DNA of 64,000 nt from SIG603 sp963621245 (lineage in GTDB: Bacteria > Bacillota > Clostridia > Oscillospirales > Acutalibacteraceae): the NCBI GenBank assembly GCA_963621245.1, contig CAVFCW010000003.1, positions 124,001 to 188,000 of the forward strand. The letters run 5' to 3'. Position 1 is the stretch's first letter; every line of letters starts with the position of its first letter. The position numbers and the translations under genes are program-made. This document shows, one piece after another, positions 34,926-42,904 of the stretch. The notes below the pieces were generated by a model. The model saw nothing but the letters and a program-made list of their open reading frames with translations, searched no databases and was not told the origin of the DNA.

Positions 34926-35486
34926 TCAGACAACGTTGAATGCCCGATAATATGAATTCGGCGTCAGCCGATCAAAAAGCCGCAGATAGTTTCCGTCAAA
35001 TACTCCCGGATACATCACCAATATGGGAACCTCCGAGAAAAATGGCTGCATGGCTTCCAGCATCTTATGAACACGCATAAACGGGAAGACATCGCCAACT
35101 CCGGTTAAAAGCATGACATCACCGGTTTTAGGCTGATACTTTTCGCGCATCTTGTCAATAAACTCATTTTCTCCGATCGCGGAGTGAAGTTGCTCCAGAA
35201 GATATTCGCTTCCTTCGTCTTCTTCCATATCCGGTATGCTGTCCAGAATATCCAAGTTCTCACAAATCTCGATGAAGAGCTTATAGAGGTTACACTCGAT
35301 GATACGGCATTCCAGACTTTGGTCTGTAATCAGCTGATTCAAGAAATGCGTCACTGTCATTTCATCCTGCGGTTCATAGCAAAAGATTCGGATATTTACT
35401 TCATTTGATAATCCCTTGCCTTCAAGAAAATCTCTATCTTGTACAAGCTGTCTGAGCTTATCGAGGCGCTCATTCAAATTGTTCAT
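34926..35486 (-). CDS. brxB: BREX protein BrxB (DUF1788)
   Basis: A 186-residue DUF1788 protein. The N-terminal LDKLRQLVQDRDFLEGKGLSNEVNIRIFCYEPQDEM and C-terminal LLTGVGDVFPFMRVHKML...PILVMYPGVFDGNYLRLFDRLTPNSYYRAF are family signatures. BrxB is a core BREX component of unsettled biochemical role, thought to contact PglZ/BrxC. GGAGG precedes the ATG. It starts 13 bases after brxA. Confidence 0.94.
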   Translation of the reverse strand: MNNLNERLDKLRQLVQDRDFLEGKGLSNEVNIRIFCYEPQDEMTVTHFLNQLITDQSLECRIIECNLYKLFIEICENLDILDSIPDMEEDEGSEYLLEQLHSAIGENEFIDKMREKYQPKTGDVMLLTGVGDVFPFMRVHKMLEAMQPFFSEVPILVMYPGVFDGNYLRLFDRLTPNSYYRAFNVV

Positions 35487-35499
35487 ATTTCTTGTCCTC

Positions 35500-36105
35500 C
35501 TAACTCAGACAGTTGAATGCAATCAGTGCGGCATTGTCGCCGTTTGCTCGAATACATTCTTCTAAAAGTGAACCTATCAAAACCGGATTCAGATGGTCTG
35601 AACGGGTACTGTCCAGATACTCATTCTCCACCAATATGCGAACGAGAACCTGCTTTATTTTCTGAACCGTTGCATCGCTCCAGGAAGCCACATTGTCATC
35701 CTGCTCAGCGAGGCGCATAAAAAACGCATTCAAATCCACCTTGCCAAAAGAGGTATCCAATAATTTGTACTTCTCGCCGATAACAGTTATCATAAAATCC
35801 CACACAAGACGGTTCTGTTTCATTATAGCGTAGAGACAAATCTGCTTGGCAGCATCTGCCGGCAGTTTTGCAATGGCCTCTATAAGGCAATTATCATTCA
35901 TGGAATGCAGACGCTTAAGACACACTCCGGCCAGATTCTTTATTGATTTTTCTGTTGGGTACTGAAAGAGATTGTCCCTCACAATAGCTGCTACAGTTTC
36001 TTCGTCTGATAATCCTTCTGCGAGAAGCTTTGCTGTCGTGCGCATCTCGTAAAAAAGGAACTGCTCTCTCGTCAGTCCACCGTTGTATGGCGATGATCGT
36101 TTCAT
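35500..36105 (-). CDS. brxA: BREX protein BrxA (DUF1819)
   Basis: A 201-residue DUF1819 protein, a small helical DNA-binding component of BREX type 1. Recognised from FLFYEMRTTAKLLAEGLSDEETVAAIVRDNLFQYPTEKS and its place first among the core genes, ahead of brxB and brxC. GGGGG lies nine bases before the ATG. The gene is 12 bases downstream of the HTH gene. Confidence 0.93.
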   Translation of the reverse strand: MKRSSPYNGGLTREQFLFYEMRTTAKLLAEGLSDEETVAAIVRDNLFQYPTEKSIKNLAGVCLKRLHSMNDNCLIEAIAKLPADAAKQICLYAIMKQNRLVWDFMITVIGEKYKLLDTSFGKVDLNAFFMRLAEQDDNVASWSDATVQKIKQVLVRILVENEYLDSTRSDHLNPVLIGSLLEECIRANGDNAALIAFNCLS

Positions 36106-36117
36106 ATAGATGCCCCC

Positions 36118-36336
36118 TTATTTTCTGATTCTTGTCTCCGGCAAGACCTCCATGATCTCATCAACCGTACAGTTAAAATAGCGGCATATCTTTATGATAA
36201 CGTCCATGGATACGGTGTCATTTCGTGAAAGCTTTGCCAGCGTATTGGCACTGATCCCAACTGCATTGGCAAATTCTGTTTTCTTCATTTCTTTATCAAT
36301 AAGCAGTTTGAATAACTTGTTATAGCTCACATCCAT
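36118..36336 (-). CDS. Xre-family HTH regulator leading the BREX operon
   Basis: A 72-residue Cro/C1-type HTH protein with no other domain: helix-turn-helix in KKTEFANAVGISANTLAKLSRNDTVSMDVIIKICRYFNC, then VDEIMEVLPETRIRK. A strong GGGAGG site precedes the ATG. As first gene of the operon it is a likely auto-repressor of the island. Many BREX loci instead use BrxR, a WYL-domain regulator. Palindromes at its promoter are listed separately. Confidence 0.9.
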   Translation of the reverse strand: MDVSYNKLFKLLIDKEMKKTEFANAVGISANTLAKLSRNDTVSMDVIIKICRYFNCTVDEIMEVLPETRIRK

Positions 36337-36377
36337 GATGAGTTCCTCCCGGTTTTAGCATACAGTTTCAAAGTTAA

Positions 36378-36420
36378 CGTATATACGAGAGATTATACCA
36401 GAATTTTGCTCGCAAGCAAA
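36378..36420 (-). promoter_or_regulatory. BREX operon promoter with palindromic operator candidates
   Basis: On the minus strand an extended -10 (TGGTATAAT; TATAAT at 36392-36397) lacks a good -35. A perfect 10-bp palindrome CGTATATACG (36378-36387) lies just downstream of the -10, and an inverted repeat TTTGCT/AGCAAA (36405-36410 with 36415-36420) overlaps the -35 zone. Both could be binding sites for the HTH protein. Confidence 0.6.
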
Positions 36421-36762
36421 CAGAAAACTTTGCGTTTGCCAATATTTATTTTCGTGGCTGCCAGTAATTTTCTTGATTCTTAAGCAAAATTAGCATTTTG
36501 GGTAGAATGTTCATAGTTTAGATCTTCTTTTGCAAGCAATGCTTCCCTATACAGGAAAGCGACAAAACATAAAATTCCGCCGTAAGAGGAATTGAAGAGT
36601 GTAAAAAACTGCACTAATATTCAATTGAATATCAGTTATAAATAACCTCTGTATTCACAACCTCCGCCGCCCTGTTTCTGATATTATTCATTCTGAATTT
36701 ATTGTAATCACATTATGGCGTGAATCTGAAACAATTGTGAATGTGCGGATTTTCTAAACATA
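36421..36762. other. AT-rich gene-free end of the island
   Basis: No credible gene on either strand. It holds a perfect 16-bp palindrome ATATTCAATTGAATAT (36617-36632), an AATTCC/GGAATT inverted repeat near 36573-36593, and a CACATT/AATGTG pair near 36710-36746. Such clustered repeats next to a recombination junction could be recombinase arm-binding sites, but no family match can be claimed. Confidence 0.5.
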
Positions 36763-36797
36763 GAAAAAGGCTCTGACCTTTTTACAGTCAAAGCCTC
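36763..36797 (-). terminator. Intrinsic terminator after the intact isomerase gene (island side)
   Basis: AGGCTCTGAC (36768-36777) and GTCAAAGCCT (36787-36796) pair with one mismatch; the minus strand continues with TTTTTCTA. It is supplied by the island and replaces the host terminator now at 24741-24774. Confidence 0.78.
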
Positions 36798-36862
36798 TTA
36801 TATTTTTTGATTAATCTTTTACCAACCGAGAATTCCGAGATATTCTCTGCTTCTTCTTGCGC
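36798..36862. repeat. 65-bp direct repeat, gene-proximal copy (attachment-site-like)
   Basis: Perfect copy of 24773-24837. It spans the last 44 bases of the isomerase gene, including the stop codon, and 21 bases beyond. Confidence 0.95.
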
Positions 36863-37658
36863 ACTCGAGCGGATCGAGCTCATAGTGCTCGTCCTGCTCG
36901 ACGATAACCCAGTTTGCGCCGGCATCGATTGAAGCCTCGAGAACGGGCTCCCAAATCATCTGACCGAAACCGACAGGTCTGAATCCGAAATAACCCGTGT
37001 CGCTACCGTCGTCCTCGGAGTCGATTCCTATAAGCTTGTACATATTCTTGACCTCACCCTTTTTGATGTAGTCCTTGAGATGTACAACAGGAATTCTGCC
37101 CGAATACTTCTTGACGAATCCCGGTACGTCACCCGTTGCGACGTCGCACCAGCAAGTATCAAGTTCCGACTGAAGATTGTCGTGATCGATAGCCTCAAAC
37201 ATTGCGTCGTATCCGTAGCGGCCGTCGGGAAGCTTTACAAACTCAAAATCGTGGTTGTGATAAAGGAAGGTCATGCCCGCCTCGTGGATTTTTGCTCCGA
37301 CCTTGTTCAAAAGCGGAAGGAAAGAATTGAATCCCTCTGGGTTAACGGGTCTGTACTCCTCTGCCATGTACGGCATTACCAAGTACTTTACGCCGATAAC
37401 GGAATAATCCCTGATAACCTTGTCGAGGTCTTCCATCATCTCGGCAAAAGCCACGTGGGCGCTTATCGGTACCAGACCGATTTCTGCCAAAGTATCGCGT
37501 ATATATTCGGGCTCAAGGCCGTAAAGACCTGCGAGCTCCACTCCGTCATAACCTAAGTTTTTAACCTCGGTCATAACCGACTTAAAGTTTTCGGGTGTAT
37601 TTTCAAGCAGATCTCTGAGACCGTAAACCTGAATTCCGATTGGAAGTTTTTTGCTCAT
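36819..37658 (-). CDS. Sugar phosphate isomerase/epimerase-like TIM-barrel protein (island target gene)
   Basis: A 279-residue protein of the xylose-isomerase-like TIM-barrel (AP endonuclease 2) superfamily. Likely metal ligands are in FLYHNHDFEF, SELDTCWCDVATGD, VVHLKDYIKKGE and WVIVEQDEH. The start has an AGAGG site. It follows the Gfo/Idh oxidoreductase by 21 bases. The last 14 codons lie in the 65-bp repeat, so the 3' end was probably supplied or restored by the island. Substrate is unknown; the family includes epimerases, dehydratases and 3-keto-glycoside-cleaving enzymes. Confidence 0.9.
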   Translation of the reverse strand: MSKKLPIGIQVYGLRDLLENTPENFKSVMTEVKNLGYDGVELAGLYGLEPEYIRDTLAEIGLVPISAHVAFAEMMEDLDKVIRDYSVIGVKYLVMPYMAEEYRPVNPEGFNSFLPLLNKVGAKIHEAGMTFLYHNHDFEFVKLPDGRYGYDAMFEAIDHDNLQSELDTCWCDVATGDVPGFVKKYSGRIPVVHLKDYIKKGEVKNMYKLIGIDSEDDGSDTGYFGFRPVGFGQMIWEPVLEASIDAGANWVIVEQDEHYELDPLECARRSREYLGILGW

Positions 37659-37679
37659 TTAAGTTTACCTCTTTCAAAA

Positions 37680-38969
37680 TCAGTCAGCGGAATACTCGTC
37701 GAAATCGTAATCGATAACGCCGAAGTCTGTCTTCTGATGACGGATAGCAATCGACTTAGCCATCTTCTTGATCTCGTCTGCCGTAACGCTTCTGCCGAGA
37801 TCGTTGGAGATAACAACACCCTCGGAGAGGAACGCCGTCTGCATTGCGATGTAAGGAGAATCTATTCTTGTCTCGTCGGTCAAATCACCGCGAAGATAAG
37901 AGTACCACTGAAGCTGGTTATCGTTGTACATTGCAATCTCGGGATCGATGGTCTCTTCCATTCTGCCCGACATGTCGCCAATGCCGCAATCGAGCTTTGT
38001 CTCGAAGAACTGGTTGTGATCGTCAATTCCGTAGTGCATAAGTCTCGGAACCTGAAGATTTCCGCCGCCGACAATGTTTCCGTCTGCGGGAACAGCCATC
38101 GGGCCGCCTGTGGAGTCAACATCGATAAACTTAAGTCCGCCCTTTGTGCCGGCTACGAAGCTTGTGCCGATTTCGTCCATGTGAATTGCCCAGTCCTCGT
38201 AGATATCCATAGAGATATCACCCTTGAATCTTGCGATACCTATGCCGAGATCCTCAACGGGAGCGGTTCTGCCCGTTATCTTATCGAGCTTCTCGTTTGT
38301 CCAATATCTTGAGCTTTGAACGCCGTAAACGCTTTCAAGCTCTGGCATACCGAGAACATAGAGCATCTGTGCCAAGTGGTAAATTCCGAGGTCAAAGAGC
38401 GGGCCGTGAACACCGATCTCGGGGTTGATGAAATCGGGGCTGAAGAACGGCATATCGTATCCCGGTCTGCCGTGACGGCGGTGTCCGACCGAACGCACGT
38501 GATAAATCTCACCGAGCTCGCCGTCTTCAATCATTCTCTTTGCGATACGTGTCTGCGGATTGTAAATCGAGCTTATCTGAACAGCCAACTTCTGATTGTA
38601 TTTCTTTGCCGTGTCATAGAGAATCTTTGCGTCGGCGTAGGAAGCTGCCATAGGCTTCTCGCAGTAGCACGGGAATCCCGCCTTGAAAACGGCGCAGGCA
38701 ACGGACGTGTGAAGATTGTTGTGAACGCAAACTTCAACCTCGTCGATGTCGTCTCTCTTGAGCATCTCTCTGAAATCCTGATAGCGATCCTCCTCGGGAA
38801 TGCCGTACTTATCTCCCCAAGCCTTAAGTCTGTCGGCTTTAATCTCGGCAACTGCGACAACCTTTAAGTTGTGTCCGCGTCTCTGAAGATTGTCGATGAC
38901 CGTCATGTGTCTGTGAGAGATCATACCTAATCCGATAATGGCAATTCTGATTTCTTTTTCCTTAGTCAT
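37680..38969 (-). CDS. Gfo/Idh/MocA-family NAD(P)-dependent oxidoreductase
   Basis: A 429-residue oxidoreductase. The N-terminal Rossmann fold is RIAIIGLGMISHRHM, the catalytic-domain start motif is CYCEKPMAASYADAK, and the substrate-binding region is PLFDLGIYHLAQML. Members oxidise sugar or inositol hydroxyls, often at C3 of a glycoside. It sits between the GPH transporter and an isomerase-like gene, consistent with oxidation of an imported glycoside. Confidence 0.92.
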   Translation of the reverse strand: MTKEKEIRIAIIGLGMISHRHMTVIDNLQRRGHNLKVVAVAEIKADRLKAWGDKYGIPEEDRYQDFREMLKRDDIDEVEVCVHNNLHTSVACAVFKAGFPCYCEKPMAASYADAKILYDTAKKYNQKLAVQISSIYNPQTRIAKRMIEDGELGEIYHVRSVGHRRHGRPGYDMPFFSPDFINPEIGVHGPLFDLGIYHLAQMLYVLGMPELESVYGVQSSRYWTNEKLDKITGRTAPVEDLGIGIARFKGDISMDIYEDWAIHMDEIGTSFVAGTKGGLKFIDVDSTGGPMAVPADGNIVGGGNLQVPRLMHYGIDDHNQFFETKLDCGIGDMSGRMEETIDPEIAMYNDNQLQWYSYLRGDLTDETRIDSPYIAMQTAFLSEGVVISNDLGRSVTADEIKKMAKSIAIRHQKTDFGVIDYDFDEYSAD

Positions 38970-39053
38970 TGTTATCCACCTTATACTTTCTCTAAAAAAA
39001 TGTTTAGTCCAAATATATTTTTGGCTATTTTACACAATAATCAAATTATACTC

Positions 39054-40418
39054 TTAAGTTTTTGATTTTTCAAGTTCTCTCTGCTCCAAAATATCACGAT
39101 TTTTCTTTGCATCCTTGTCGGAAATGCGGATGAGCAAAATTGAAACCGCCGAGAGCAAATAAAAAGCAATGGGAACAAGATTGGTTAAACCGTTGAGCTT
39201 GACAAGCGTTGAAGCGGACTGACTTTCGTTGGCAACAAAACCGATTACTCCGAGCAACGCGATAAACAATGCGCCGCCTATTGCCATACCGATTTTCGTT
39301 CCGAGAGAAACAACCGAATAGACAACGCTGTCGGATCTCTTACCTGTCTCAACCTCTTCCTTATCGCAAACATCGCCAGTCAAGCTGTAAAGAATGCTCG
39401 GAGCGAGGTTTCCGAGACCCGTGAGGAAAAATCCCACATAAATCATAGGAATGTTGCTTGTACCCGCAAAATAGATTACGAGAAGCGAAACCGACTGAAT
39501 GGCATAGCCGAGAAGCGCCGTGCCTTTCTTGCCAAGCTTTCTTGTAAGGAAAGGAACAAACATCTGAACCACAATCTGAATAAGATTGTAAGGTACCATT
39601 ACAGCCGCCATAAGAGCGGGATTTCCAAGATAGTAAATAAAATAGTAAGAGATAATTCCGAAACGTCCCAAAATACCGCTTGTCATAAAGACAGCAACCA
39701 AAACGAGCAGAAGAATGTCTCTGTTTGTAAAAACCTTCTTAGCAATTTCACCGAGAGTGGGAGCTTTCTGGCCTTTGGGGACAGCGATTCTCTCCTTACA
39801 TGTGAAGCCGCCGAACATAACGCAAACCGCACCGAAAATAGAGAACAACAATGTCGTGATAAGGTATCCTCTAGCGCTTGAAGTACTGCCGTTTCCGAAA
39901 TAAAGTATTAGCGGCATTGCTATTGCACTGATGATTAAGCCTGTTATTCCGTTTCCAGCCTGACGAAGTGATGTAAGCTGAACTCTTGTGTTGAGGTCTC
40001 GCGTCATGAGGTTAACCAAGCCGCCCTGTGTGATGCAAACAGCCGTGTAAGCCATTCCGCAGAATATGTAGGTCGTCGCACAGTAAATAATGCTTACCGG
40101 CATCGATGCATTTATTTTTGTAAATGCCAAAACACTGAAAAGAGCAACAAGCGGAGCGCCGAATATAAGATACGGTCTGTACTTGCCTAAACGTGTATTT
40201 GTTTTCTCGGCGATTATTCCCATCATCGGGTCGTTTATTCCGTCCCAAATTCTCGCTATCAAAAAGATGATGCTCACAACTGCCGGAGCAAGCCCGACAA
40301 CATCAGTGTAGAAAACCGATAAGTATGTGCTTATCATCGTCCACGAAAAAGCGTTACCGACTTCTATCGCACAGTAACCAGCTTTTGCCAAAATTCCAAC
40401 GTCATTTCCTTTTTTCAT
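39054..40418 (-). CDS. GPH-family glycoside:cation symporter (MFS)
   Basis: A 454-residue membrane protein with about 12 helices of the glycoside-pentoside-hexuronide family. Signatures are IFLIARIWDGINDPMMGIIAEKTNTRLGKYRPYLIFGAPLVALFS and SLTGDVCDKEEVETGKRSDSVVYS. It imports glycosides with H+ or Na+. It lies between the two isomerase-like genes' cluster members, first after the 40.5-kb isomerase gene. Confidence 0.94.
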   Translation of the reverse strand: MKKGNDVGILAKAGYCAIEVGNAFSWTMISTYLSVFYTDVVGLAPAVVSIIFLIARIWDGINDPMMGIIAEKTNTRLGKYRPYLIFGAPLVALFSVLAFTKINASMPVSIIYCATTYIFCGMAYTAVCITQGGLVNLMTRDLNTRVQLTSLRQAGNGITGLIISAIAMPLILYFGNGSTSSARGYLITTLLFSIFGAVCVMFGGFTCKERIAVPKGQKAPTLGEIAKKVFTNRDILLLVLVAVFMTSGILGRFGIISYYFIYYLGNPALMAAVMVPYNLIQIVVQMFVPFLTRKLGKKGTALLGYAIQSVSLLVIYFAGTSNIPMIYVGFFLTGLGNLAPSILYSLTGDVCDKEEVETGKRSDSVVYSVVSLGTKIGMAIGGALFIALLGVIGFVANESQSASTLVKLNGLTNLVPIAFYLLSAVSILLIRISDKDAKKNRDILEQRELEKSKT

Positions 40419-40465
40419 GACAATATTTCTCCAAATTAACCTTATATATTTTGTTTTACTTTTCC

Positions 40466-41383
40466 TTACTTGTTGTAAAGAAGATGATTTAGGTATTCAA
40501 AGTCCTGCTTTGCTGCCGTGTAAGCGTCTCCGCCGCCCTCATAAGAAAAATACTCTCTCTCACAGATGTACGCTTCAATTCCCTGAGCCTCGAGTGCGTC
40601 CGAAAGAGTTTTCCAATCGATTATGCCGTTTCCGAGTCTTGCATTCCAGTGTCTTGACCAGTACATGATGGCTGCCTGTTCCTCTGTGAAGAAACAAATA
40701 TCTGCTAAAAATCCTTCCTTTGCGGCTTTAGGATTTAACGGACGAATCGGCTGACCCATTGTAAGAATATCCTTTGGAAAATGCTCAAGCTCCTCATCGT
40801 TGAACGCAACACGATTTGCCTCTTTAACATGAACAACAGGGAAACGGCCCGCGTATTTATTAACATACTCTATGGGATCTGCGCCCGAGAAAGCACACCA
40901 ACCAATGTCAAGCTCATAGTTTACAAACTCGGGATCTGTGTTCTTGATAAGAACATCATAAATTCTGTCCTCGTCATCCTCTTTGCCGGTCACCTTTCTG
41001 AACTCCTGAGAGTGATTGTGAAGAACAGCTTTGATACCGTGCTTTGCACGAAGCTTACCCTGAGCGTTCATCTCCTCTGCGGCTCTCATAATCTCGTCAT
41101 ATGTTCCGTTTCCGAGGTTTGCTCTCACATCGTTGTATCTGATGCCCATCTCTCTTGCCCACTCAAAATCCTCTTCCGAGTTTAAGTTGTGAGATGAAAT
41201 GGGGTCTAAGTTGAGATCGGAGATATACTTTTTATACTCCTCTGTCGTGAGTCCGCAAGTGTTTGCGCCCATGAGCTCGACGCCCGCAAATCCGATTTCA
41301 GACAACTGTCTGAGCGCCTCAAGGCTTCTTGTCTGATTGGTTCGAAGAATTGAATAAAGCTGTGCGTAAATCTTTGATTTCAT
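40466..41383 (-). CDS. Sugar phosphate isomerase/epimerase-like TIM-barrel protein
   Basis: A 305-residue protein in the same superfamily as the one at 36819, but clearly divergent. Likely metal ligands are in VLHNHSQEF, NYELDIGWCAFSGADP, VVHVKEANRV and ICEREYFSYEGG. The start MKSKIYAQL is chosen because AAGGAGG lies ten bases upstream; the frame opens 21 codons earlier. It is the first gene of the minus-strand sugar operon, divergent from the AraC regulator. Confidence 0.9.
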   Translation of the reverse strand: MKSKIYAQLYSILRTNQTRSLEALRQLSEIGFAGVELMGANTCGLTTEEYKKYISDLNLDPISSHNLNSEEDFEWAREMGIRYNDVRANLGNGTYDEIMRAAEEMNAQGKLRAKHGIKAVLHNHSQEFRKVTGKEDDEDRIYDVLIKNTDPEFVNYELDIGWCAFSGADPIEYVNKYAGRFPVVHVKEANRVAFNDEELEHFPKDILTMGQPIRPLNPKAAKEGFLADICFFTEEQAAIMYWSRHWNARLGNGIIDWKTLSDALEAQGIEAYICEREYFSYEGGGDAYTAAKQDFEYLNHLLYNK

Positions 41384-41568
41384 GAAAAAGTCCTCCTTAT
41401 TTTTTTCCGTATCGGTAATTTGTATCTGAATAATATCACACAGCATAATCAGAAACTATTAAATTTACGATATTTTTATCAGATTTGAGACTTCTTAATC
41501 TTTTCGAATAAAGTGAATTGTGATACTATAAATGTGATAATAGTCTAAAAAGCGAGATAACAAAAACT

Positions 41569-42789
41569 ATGAATACAGAGAGCAAAATTCCAGATTTATG
41601 GAACGATATTTTCCTTATCAGCGATATTCCCTTTTGGATAGCGGATAAAAAACAAGGAAAGATCTATGCCTATCCAAACAGTATTGAAAAATCCGTACAT
41701 TCGTTTTTCTTTGATTATCTCGAGGTTGAGGTTAAAAGACACGGGCTTAAGGATGATTTGATGCTGACCTTTATAACAGACTTTTATTATCTGATTCTTG
41801 CCCCAATTGACGAAAATATAATTCTCGGAAGCGTCCCCCTTGCCACCCAACGCCCCGCACCCATGCCGTTTAACTTTGTCCGTCATTTTGTTACGGAGGA
41901 AAAATCGTCTGATTTCGTCAATTTTCTTGCGCACACGAGAACCCAGACAATTGCTCACGCCATGAGCTTTGCAAATCTTATCAGAAGCGTTTGCAACGGA
42001 AAAAAATTTGACGGAATTAAATTCTATCGCCACAGACCGAACCAAGATTCCGATCTCGACGAGATAGAGAGGCTTGACCGTGAGGGCGAGAAAAGCGCGC
42101 AGAGTGACTTTCTGTTCTTTAATATGACAGAGTTCTATGAAAAAGAAATAAAGCGTGCGATAACCGACGGCGACATTGAGTCTTTTCGGCAGTTTATGTC
42201 AAAGACACCGGAAACGGGACTCGGACACATAAGCACAGATCCCATTCAGGAACAAAAATACCGTGCTGTTCTTTCAATCTCGGCTTTTACGAGAGCGGCG
42301 ATTGAAGCAGGACTTGACGCTCAACTCGCTTTCTCGTTAAGTGACGGTTACTGCCTTGAGTTGGATTCTTTGAAAACCGTCTCGGCTGTGCAAAGACTTT
42401 CCTTTATTGCGGGCGAAGATTTTTGCAAAAAAATAATGGATTTAAAAGGCAAACAGGAATACTCAAAAGAGGTTTCACGCTGCGTAAGATATATCTATTC
42501 TCATCTTTATGATCCGATAAATGTTTCGGAGCTTGAGCCTGTTGCAAACATGAACAAAAGAACTTTGACCATTAAATTCCGAAACGAAACGGGAATGACT
42601 ATACCTGAGTTTGCGCTTGATAAAAAGCTGAAAGAGGCAAAATATTTACTAAATACTTCCGATATGTCAATAGGCGATATAAGCTATTTATTGTGCTTTT
42701 CGTCGCAAAGCCACTTCACGAGCAAATTTAGGGAAAAGTACGGCGTTACGCCTAAGAAATATCTGCAATCGGTGAAACAAAAGAACTAA
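41569..42789 (+). CDS. AraC-family transcriptional regulator
   Basis: A 406-residue regulator. The C-terminal 100 residues hold two helix-turn-helix motifs (VSELEPVANMNKRTLTIKFRNETGMTIPEFALDKKLKEAKYLL and SIGDISYLLCFSSQSHFTSKFREKYGVTPKKYL), ending in the AraC signature. The long N-terminal part is not a recognisable cupin and probably senses the inducer. It is transcribed away from the sugar operon across a 185-base gap, so it likely activates that operon. Confidence 0.92.
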   Translation: MNTESKIPDLWNDIFLISDIPFWIADKKQGKIYAYPNSIEKSVHSFFFDYLEVEVKRHGLKDDLMLTFITDFYYLILAPIDENIILGSVPLATQRPAPMPFNFVRHFVTEEKSSDFVNFLAHTRTQTIAHAMSFANLIRSVCNGKKFDGIKFYRHRPNQDSDLDEIERLDREGEKSAQSDFLFFNMTEFYEKEIKRAITDGDIESFRQFMSKTPETGLGHISTDPIQEQKYRAVLSISAFTRAAIEAGLDAQLAFSLSDGYCLELDSLKTVSAVQRLSFIAGEDFCKKIMDLKGKQEYSKEVSRCVRYIYSHLYDPINVSELEPVANMNKRTLTIKFRNETGMTIPEFALDKKLKEAKYLLNTSDMSIGDISYLLCFSSQSHFTSKFREKYGVTPKKYLQSVKQKN

Positions 42790-42800
42790 ACAAAAGCAAA

Positions 42801-42885
42801 AAACAGAACCGCCTGTACCTACCCCCAATCGTTAGATTTTTTCGTCTAACTTTTGGGGGGCGGCGCAGAAAGCAGTTCTGTTTTT
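42801..42885. terminator. Nested bidirectional terminator between araC-type gene and pcrA
   Basis: Three nested pairings share one axis: AAACAGAAC/GTTCTGTTT (outer), CCGCC/GGCGG and CCCCCAA...GTTAGA/TCTAAC...TTGGGGG (inner), flanked by A and T runs. It separates converging genes and is larger than a usual terminator. Confidence 0.78.
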
Positions 42886-42904
42886 CCGTTCCTATATTAA
42901 TTTT

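Larger units (their letters stand above)
24773..36862. mobile_element. BREX defence island bounded by 65-bp direct repeats
   Basis: The segment between the repeats holds only an HTH gene, brxA, brxB, brxC, pglX, decayed gene pieces and pglZ. The island lies inside an otherwise continuous sugar operon, with one repeat forming the intact 3' end of an isomerase gene and the other a displaced copy of that end. Codon choice differs from the flanks (CTG for Leu and CGN for Arg are common inside; CTT/CTC and AGA outside). This is the pattern left by site-specific integration into the 3' end of a gene. No integrase, transposase or excisionase is present. Confidence 0.85.

Noticed and set aside
24773..36862. 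Prophage or ICE origin of the island
   Set aside because: No phage structural, replication, conjugation or integrase genes are present; only BREX genes and one small HTH regulator.
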